A stretch of DNA of 64,000 bases from UBA10364 sp049611965 (lineage in GTDB: Bacteria; Bacteroidota; Bacteroidia; Flavobacteriales; Schleiferiaceae), in assembly GCA_049611965.1 (NCBI GenBank), contig JBMZBC010000005.1, positions 1 through 64,000 of the forward strand, given 5' to 3'. How positions within the stretch are numbered: position 1 is the stretch's first letter; each line of letters starts with the position of its first letter. The notes beneath the pieces were generated by a model that ran no database searches, had not been told where the DNA came from, and was given only the letters and a program-made list of their open reading frames with translations. The translations under genes were made by a program, and so were the position numbers. Below are positions 59,179-64,000 of the stretch, one piece after another.

Positions 59179-60003
59179 TTATTTCAATCCCTCTTCAATC
59201 ATTTTGTTGAATTCGTCCAACTTAGGAAGAACTACAATACGAGTACGACGGTTCGCCGCACGACCCTCGCGAGTGTCATTAGATGCAACAGGAATGTACT
59301 CACCACGACCCGCAGCAGACATACGCTCTGGTGCGATTTCGAAGTCATTCTGAAGAACACGTACAATGTTTGTGGCACGACGTGCACTCAACTCCCAGTT
59401 GTCCTTGATACAGTCTGTAGCGATTGGATCAGTATCCGTGTGACCTTCAACCAAGATCTCTAAAGTTGGTTTTGCAGCCATAATCTTAGCTACTTTACCC
59501 AAAACGGTCTTAGCATCCTTGCTCACGTACGCAGAACCTGGACGGAACATCAACTTGTCAGATAAGTTTACGTAAACCACACCTTTCTCTACGCTGATCT
59601 GAACATCTTCATCGTTCATATCACCTAGTGCACCTTTCAATGAAGTAACCAAAGCCAATGTTACGCTGTCCTTGCGGTTCATTGCGTCTTGTAGGTTTGT
59701 GATCGTTACCTCTTTTTCGTTGATGCTTTCAAGCGTCTTCTCCATGTTCTCAGCGTTTGTAGCGCTCATGCGAGTAAGATCACCTACTTGCTTCATCAAA
59801 TCTGAAGATGTTGCACGCAAAGAAGCTAGTTCAGCTGCTTGTGCATTCTTCTCTGCAGTAGCTGCAGCCAATTCCATTTTAGTGTTGCTCAATTTGTCAG
59901 AAGTTGCTTTTTGCATTTCTTCCAACTCAACATATTTCTGCTTGCTAACACAGCTTGACAAAGTCAATGCAGCCGCGGCAGCGAAAACGAATACCTTTTT
60001 CAT
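59179..60003 (-). CDS. OmpA family lipoprotein with coiled coil
   Basis: 274 residues. The signal ends LSSCVSKQKYVELEEM, so a lipobox (SSC) is likely. A coiled coil fills about residues 25-125. The C-terminal OmpA-like peptidoglycan-binding domain has LEILVEGHTDTDPIATDCIKDNWELSARRATNIVRVL and GRGEYIPVASNDTREGRAANRRTRIVVLP. It ties the outer membrane to peptidoglycan. A TATTTTTG box lies 27 bases upstream and a terminator follows. Confidence 0.93.
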   Translation of the reverse strand: MKKVFVFAAAAALTLSSCVSKQKYVELEEMQKATSDKLSNTKMELAAATAEKNAQAAELASLRATSSDLMKQVGDLTRMSATNAENMEKTLESINEKEVTITNLQDAMNRKDSVTLALVTSLKGALGDMNDEDVQISVEKGVVYVNLSDKLMFRPGSAYVSKDAKTVLGKVAKIMAAKPTLEILVEGHTDTDPIATDCIKDNWELSARRATNIVRVLQNDFEIAPERMSAAGRGEYIPVASNDTREGRAANRRTRIVVLPKLDEFNKMIEEGLK

Positions 60004-60029
60004 TGTTTCTCTTTTGGTTTCCTGTAGCG

Positions 60030-60037
60030 CAAAAATA
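60030..60037 (-). promoter_or_regulatory. Bacteroidota -7 box for the OmpA gene
   Basis: TATTTTTG on the minus strand; start predicted near 60024, giving a leader of about 20 bases. Confidence 0.55.
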
Positions 60038-60112
60038 AGAAACTAATTGACCTCTCAAAGTGGGAGTTACCTCAATTTTAGCTAGTTTTCCGAGTATAAA
60101 ATCTTAATTCCT

Positions 60113-60475
60113 ATGAAAAAGCTCCTATTTACCCTCGCAATGATGATTTTCGGTGTCGTTTCTTACGCACAAGAAAAGCCACAGGATGCTGAAAAACATG
60201 TTTGTACAGAACAATGTGATCACAGCGCTAAATCAGAAATGATGGCTTGTTGTAAAGCAGCAAAAGCAGAAGGCAAAGAGTGTGCACACTGCGCTAAGAA
60301 AGAGGTCAAGAAAGAGGAAATGGCTTGTTGTAAAGCTGCAGCAGCCGAAGGCAAAGAATGTGGCAAGTGTCACCCAGAAAAAGGGGAAGCTAAGCAAACC
60401 GCTATGGTAGAAAAGAAATCTTGCGGCAAGGAAACAGCCGGCAAGAGTTGTTGCGCCAAAGCCGGAACGAAATAG
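60113..60475 (+). CDS. Exported cysteine-rich protein with tandem repeat, possible metal binder
   Basis: 120 residues. Signal peptide MKKLLFTLAMMIFGVVSYAQ. The mature protein has 13 Cys. Two near-identical 17-residue units, MACCKAAKAEGKECAHC (44-60) and MACCKAAAAEGKECGKC (70-86), share 14 residues and repeat every 26. An upstream HVCTEQCDH and a C-terminal SCGKETAGKSCC add more Cys. This resembles a small metal-thiolate or copper-binding protein, but no known family is evident. It lies next to the TlpA-like oxidoreductase, convergent across a terminator. Confidence 0.75.
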   Translation: MKKLLFTLAMMIFGVVSYAQEKPQDAEKHVCTEQCDHSAKSEMMACCKAAKAEGKECAHCAKKEVKKEEMACCKAAAAEGKECGKCHPEKGEAKQTAMVEKKSCGKETAGKSCCAKAGTK

Positions 60476-60498
60476 CCGAAATTTTTTTCAGTCTCAAC

Positions 60499-60530
60499 AA
60501 AAAAGGCGCCCCCTGGTGGGGCGCCTTTTT
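60499..60530. terminator. Bidirectional intrinsic terminator
   Basis: A-tract, stem AGGCGCCCC / GGGGCGCCT with loop CTGGT-type, T-tract, between the convergent cysteine-rich and TlpA-like genes. Confidence 0.9.
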
Positions 60531-60549
60531 CATGCTCAACAGTTAGCGC

Positions 60550-61809
60550 TTACTTCACTTTACCAGCTAAGTAGTCGTCCAAGAAGGTGCGCATTGTAGT
60601 TTCCACATCCAGGTTCTTGGCGATAATCTTCTTATCCGCGTCTAAAATGAGTTTCTTCGGCGTTGACGGGATGTAATAGTACCAAAGGAAATTCGGGCGG
60701 TCAAAATTGCTTTCAAAGCCATTGACCCAATCAAGATCGTGCTCTTCAATGTATTTTTTCCAACCTGTAAATTCGTTCTCCAAAGTGATGGCTACGACCT
60801 CAACCCCTTTGTCCTTGTACTCGTCGTACAATTCCTTTAATCGAGGCGTTTCCTTTCTACAATGTCCACATTCACTGTCCCAGAAATACAAGATAGTCAC
60901 GGGACTACGTACCTCACTCAGCTTTATACGGCCCTTATCTTCTGTGTCAAACGCAAAGTCGCGCGCTCGATTACCTATGAGCTCGGTAGCTAGCCCTTCC
61001 GATTTCTCCTTGATTTTGCCTAAATCTTCCTTGGACATCCAATCGGCATAACCGCTGTTGTAAAATTTCTGTGCCAACCACACGAAGACCTTGTCCTCGC
61101 CCATGTACTTGGAGGTCTCGTATTTGTACGTTGCCGTAGATACGAGCACCTTTTTCACATCCTCCTCCATAGGTTGTGCAAACAAGGTGTTGAGATAACT
61201 GATGATGGTATCAGGGTCGTGGCCTAGAACCTGATCAAAGTAGAGGTCTCTATTTTTCTCAAAAAAAGGATTAATCAACGTACTCGCCGATCCCAGATTC
61301 GTGTAATCCCAGAAATGCGCGCGCAACCAATACACATTGGTATCCGGATTCAGCGGCAAGAGCTGTGGCAACAAGAATTCCCTCAGGCCTACATCCTCCA
61401 TACCGAGCAAATACGCGCGAATCTGATCTTCTTTTGGAGCAGTACTCAAAAGTGCTTTAAAACCCTCAAACTCATCGTGACCAGGTCCCTTTCTAGCTGT
61501 AGCTTGAATGTTGTTGTAATCACCTTCAAGCAAGACATCGCCATTAGAAACGACGAAATCGAAGGTGTGAGAACCATCAATATAAGCAATGAATATACCC
61601 TGTTCTGCGTGTTCCCAAACACCAGAAAAACAGCCGTCCTTTATCGGAAACTCAGCTTTAACTGAGAGGCCATTACCCTTCAAAAAGGCAATCTTAATGG
61701 ACGACGTAGTATCCGGCAGATTGGTAAAACATCCCGAAATAACAGGATTTTGTTGAGCCAACAAGCCCAAAGACAACATCGTAAAACTTAAGATTAGAAT
61801 CTTCTTCAT
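60550..61809 (-). CDS. TlpA/DUF4369-type thiol-disulfide oxidoreductase
   Basis: 419 residues from MKKILILSFTMLSLGLLAQ, a signal peptide; a longer frame to 61893 lies over the aminotransferase gene and was not used. The N-terminal half has the beta-rich DUF4369-like domain, a helical middle part follows, and the C-terminal thioredoxin fold carries the redox pair in YFWDSECGHCRKETP (CGHC). Such proteins reduce or isomerise disulfides in the periplasm. The distance to the aminotransferase gene is 25 bases on the same strand, so co-transcription is possible. Confidence 0.9.
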   Translation of the reverse strand: MKKILILSFTMLSLGLLAQQNPVISGCFTNLPDTTSSIKIAFLKGNGLSVKAEFPIKDGCFSGVWEHAEQGIFIAYIDGSHTFDFVVSNGDVLLEGDYNNIQATARKGPGHDEFEGFKALLSTAPKEDQIRAYLLGMEDVGLREFLLPQLLPLNPDTNVYWLRAHFWDYTNLGSASTLINPFFEKNRDLYFDQVLGHDPDTIISYLNTLFAQPMEEDVKKVLVSTATYKYETSKYMGEDKVFVWLAQKFYNSGYADWMSKEDLGKIKEKSEGLATELIGNRARDFAFDTEDKGRIKLSEVRSPVTILYFWDSECGHCRKETPRLKELYDEYKDKGVEVVAITLENEFTGWKKYIEEHDLDWVNGFESNFDRPNFLWYYYIPSTPKKLILDADKKIIAKNLDVETTMRTFLDDYLAGKVK

Positions 61810-61834
61810 TGGTCTCTCTGAGGTTTGCTGCAAG

Positions 61835-62743
61835 TTACAAATTGGCCACCGGAGTACTCCACTTCTCGTGGGTGGCTTCAAACATTTTAACAAGCTCTTG
61901 GGTCACTGCAGTACCCTTCCGGTTCACTAGGGTTCTACCGTCCACTTCTGTAATTGGGGTCAATTCTCCCATCGAGCCAGTACCAAAAGCCTCATCCGCC
62001 GAGTACAGCTCGGTCAATGAGATGTTGCGCTCTTCGACATCCATCCCATGCGCTCGGGCCAATTCCAACACCAACCCACGTGTGATGCCATGCAAACAAG
62101 CATCCGCCGTAGGCGTCAATAGCGTCCCATTTTTTACCATGAAAATATTCGTTCCGTTCATCTCTGCGATAAATCCTAAGTTGTCGAGCATCAAAGCAGA
62201 ATCGACCCCCGCCTGATTTGCCTGAATCTTGGCCAAAATGTTATTGATCAAATTATTGTGGTGAATCTTCGAATCTAAATGCATAGGACTGTTGCGACGA
62301 ATGGCCGAGGTGATGATTCGTATCCCTTTCTCATTGTCGTATACCGGCGGTTTCCATTCCGCCAAAACAATCAGTGTGCACCCCAGTTGGTTCAATCGCG
62401 GGTCCATACCCGAGGTCACCTTCTCTCCCCTGGTCAGGGTCAAACGAATGTGCGTATCGTCCATCATCCCGTTGGCCTCGAGGGTTGCCCGGATGGCTTT
62501 TTTTATGAACGCTCGCGACGGTACACCTTCAAATGACATAGCTAGAGCACTGTCCTCCAAGCGATCGAGGTGTCTATCCAGGCAATACACGCCGTGCTTG
62601 TACACGCGCATTCCCTCCCAGACAGCGTCGCCGCCTTGTACTGAGCTGTCGAAAACACTGACCTTAGCTGCATCGCGGTGCACGAGGCCGTCGCCTACCC
62701 AAACTTGGATGTCCTTATTTCTTGGATCGAACTGTTGTAGCAT
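61835..62743 (-). CDS. Class IV PLP aminotransferase (branched-chain or D-amino-acid type)
   Basis: 302 residues from MLQQFDPRNKDIQVW. Features: VFDSSVQGGDAVWEGMRVYKHGVYCLDRHLDRL, SKIHHNNLINNILAKIQA with the Schiff-base Lys, GFIAEMNGTNIFMV (cofactor phosphate region) and TPTADACLHGITRG. The class includes branched-chain aminotransferases, D-amino-acid aminotransferase and 4-amino-4-deoxychorismate lyase; I cannot fix which. It is 4 bases downstream of a sulfotransferase-like gene on the same strand, so the two are one unit. Confidence 0.88.
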   Translation of the reverse strand: MLQQFDPRNKDIQVWVGDGLVHRDAAKVSVFDSSVQGGDAVWEGMRVYKHGVYCLDRHLDRLEDSALAMSFEGVPSRAFIKKAIRATLEANGMMDDTHIRLTLTRGEKVTSGMDPRLNQLGCTLIVLAEWKPPVYDNEKGIRIITSAIRRNSPMHLDSKIHHNNLINNILAKIQANQAGVDSALMLDNLGFIAEMNGTNIFMVKNGTLLTPTADACLHGITRGLVLELARAHGMDVEERNISLTELYSADEAFGTGSMGELTPITEVDGRTLVNRKGTAVTQELVKMFEATHEKWSTPVANL

Positions 62744-62747
62744 AGTA

Positions 62748-63464
62748 TTAAAATTGTAATCGATGGTTATAAAGTGCCTCGTACGCGGGCAATGTTGCCG
62801 CAACGATGGCTTCGTGATCTTCTCGTAGCGCTTCAGGCATGGCTTTGGCCGGACCAAATCCTTCACTCTTGTGTACGTTGGCATACCAATGTGGCCACCA
62901 AGGTCCGTCGTATTCTTTCTTGCCCGAGGGCCAATTCATCATCTCCTCCTTCGGTGCAAGCCCCAATGCCTGACAAAGCATGGCCATATTTCGGGCAGGG
63001 TTCGCCAGCATCTCGTCGGAATCGACCACCAATACAGGTACGTTGCCGTGATGCAATTGCTGGAATTGGCCCCATTCTTCAATGAGCCCAATATCTTTTG
63101 GGACGATGGTATCGATGACTTTGGTGAAACTCTGCACCACCTTGCGCGGGTGCCTGATCCAAAATATATAGGCTGTGGGCTCCACCCAGTGCCAAGGTTG
63201 ACCGTCCATGTGATGCGCCATATTTTTCAAATAGAGCTCGTCGCAATCGTCAAAAGAACGCACCCATTCCTTCACCCCTTCCAGGCTCGTAGGCCATTGG
63301 GCTAAGGTTTGTTCTTTCCCGGGATGATCCGGGTCCAATTCCTTTAAATACACCCCGTACATGGGCTCATCAATGACTTTACAACCAGGTCGCTGTGCGA
63401 AGCTGTACATCAACGCAGTACTGATGTTGCGGGGTCCAGAAATAGCGTGAATAATCTTAGGCAT
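62748..63464 (-). CDS. Sulfotransferase-like P-loop protein
   Basis: 238 residues, no signal peptide. Starts IIHAISGPRNISTALMYSFAQRPG, resembling the phosphosulfate-binding loop of sulfotransferases, and has YIFWIRHPRKVVQSF as the second (3'-phosphate) motif. The rest is a small alpha/beta domain with many Trp. Close relatives are joined or adjacent to class IV aminotransferases in other organisms, as I recall, suggesting a shared pathway; the substrate is unknown. It may bind a ligand other than PAPS. Confidence 0.75.
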   Translation of the reverse strand: MPKIIHAISGPRNISTALMYSFAQRPGCKVIDEPMYGVYLKELDPDHPGKEQTLAQWPTSLEGVKEWVRSFDDCDELYLKNMAHHMDGQPWHWVEPTAYIFWIRHPRKVVQSFTKVIDTIVPKDIGLIEEWGQFQQLHHGNVPVLVVDSDEMLANPARNMAMLCQALGLAPKEEMMNWPSGKKEYDGPWWPHWYANVHKSEGFGPAKAMPEALREDHEAIVAATLPAYEALYNHRLQF

Positions 63465-63585
63465 GTTCTCTTATGGCAAAAAGGTGCTCGGCGCCAATGT
63501 AGCCAAGGATTCCTAAGATACAAGAAGGGGGGCTTTTCTATGACAGTAATTTTGAATTTGTATTTTGGCCATCTACTCGCACAAA

Positions 63586-64000
63586 ATGAAACACATACTC
63601 GCAACGATACGCATGGTAGGCCTTGCTGTATTATTTACCCTGACGAGCCTTTTGGTGGTCGTTGGAAGAATCTTTGGAAAGAAAGGTGCCCATGCCATGT
63701 TGCGCATTGGTGTGTATTGTAAAGCCCAATTACTAGGAATACGTAGTGAAGTCCACGGACAGAGTACGCGTGAAACGCAGTTGATCCTCATCAACCATCC
63801 TTCGTACCTGGACATTATGTTCTTGAATTACATCAAGCACCCTACCACCTTATTGGCAGCCAATAACTTTAAGAATTGGCCCTTGGTGGGCTGGCTTGGG
63901 AAAGCTTTGAACGTGATTTGGATCAAAAGGCACGACCGTAGCGCCGGCAAACAGGTGTTGATTGATGGAGAAAACCGATTCAAAAAGGGACTCTGTTTGA
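63586..64000 (+). CDS. 1-acyl-sn-glycerol-3-phosphate acyltransferase (PlsC family), N-terminal part
   Basis: The first 138 codons before the right edge. A membrane helix (VGLAVLFTLTSLLVVVG) is followed by the acyltransferase motif ILINHPSYLDIMFL (HX4D), then FKNWPLVGWLGKALNVIWIKR, the second block. PlsC-type enzymes add an acyl chain to lysophosphatidic or similar lipids. Divergent from the sulfotransferase-like gene across 121 bases. The C-terminal part and stop are outside the window. Confidence 0.9.
   Translation, partial: MKHILATIRMVGLAVLFTLTSLLVVVGRIFGKKGAHAMLRIGVYCKAQLLGIRSEVHGQSTRETQLILINHPSYLDIMFLNYIKHPTTLLAANNFKNWPLVGWLGKALNVIWIKRHDRSAGKQVLIDGENRFKKGLCL

Noticed and set aside
1..64000. 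CRISPR arrays, insertion sequences, prophage genes, rRNA genes
   Set aside because: No regular spacer-repeat arrays, transposase or integrase motifs, phage structural genes or rRNA segments were recognised on either strand.

Overview
The window is a gene-dense piece of a Bacteroidota chromosome, most likely a Flavobacteriales-type marine or freshwater lineage. The grounds are a complete porP-gldK-gldL-gldM-gldN block for type IX secretion and gliding, many Bacteroidota -7 promoter boxes (TAnnTTTG) correctly placed before genes, almost no Shine-Dalgarno sequences, SPII lipoproteins with MKK starts, small outer-membrane barrels, and family members typical of the phylum (DUF5522, DUF3109, DUF983, SMUG2-like, OmpH-like, PafA-like). 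No insertion sequence, prophage, CRISPR array or rRNA operon was seen. The only tRNA is tRNA-Leu(CAA).

Layout. 1-3.4 kb: end of kynurenine 3-monooxygenase, a PLP D-cysteine desulfhydrase/ACC-deaminase homologue, and a DUF5522-urocanate hydratase pair. 3.4-10.7 kb: OmpH-like lipoprotein, a barrel protein, alaS, an M23 peptidase, a MerR regulator and a LemA-TPM-TPM cluster. 10.7-13.1 kb: a TonB-dependent receptor behind a TPP riboswitch, so a probable thiamine-compound importer. 13.1-18.7 kb: a mini GldL-like membrane protein, a GH73/LysM hydrolase, a 40-residue gene that copies the cysteine tail of ribonucleotide reductase, ahcY, a phosphopantetheinyl transferase-GNAT fusion and a NadR-like ATPase. 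18.7-30.2 kb: dnaG, MscS channel, polyprenyl synthase, DnaJ/TerB protein, nrdB-nrdA, DUF3109, MarC and glyS. 30.2-36.7 kb: an acidic lipoprotein, CtpA-type protease with dCMP deaminase, two unknown genes, tRNA-Leu, then prs-rplY-pth-SMUG2. 36.7-44.1 kb (minus strand): miaB, sigma-54 activator, lptE-like, TPR-like protein, secG, groS, groL. 44.3-54.5 kb: topA, an arginase-fold protein with degenerate metal sites, the type IX secretion block and an FAD oxidoreductase. 54.5-64 kb: DUF983, ABC-F protein, PafA-like phosphatase, small lipoprotein, MotA/TolQ-like protein, OmpA protein, a cysteine-rich exported protein, a TlpA-like oxidoreductase, an aminotransferase/sulfotransferase-like pair, and the start of a PlsC acyltransferase.

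Most of this is housekeeping. The most novel signal is the 40-residue gene at 14435-14557. Its C-terminus nearly repeats the last 14 residues of the NrdA encoded 9 kb away, but with different codons, and it has its own strong terminator. Other points worth a second look are the riboswitch-controlled receptor, the degenerate arginase beside the gld genes, the PPTase-GNAT fusion, a terminator whose sequence also supplies the next gene's promoter box and ribosome binding site, and several genes whose -7 box lies 4-5 bases before the start codon, implying leaderless mRNAs.

All calls come from reading the sequence and translations; no database search was run.
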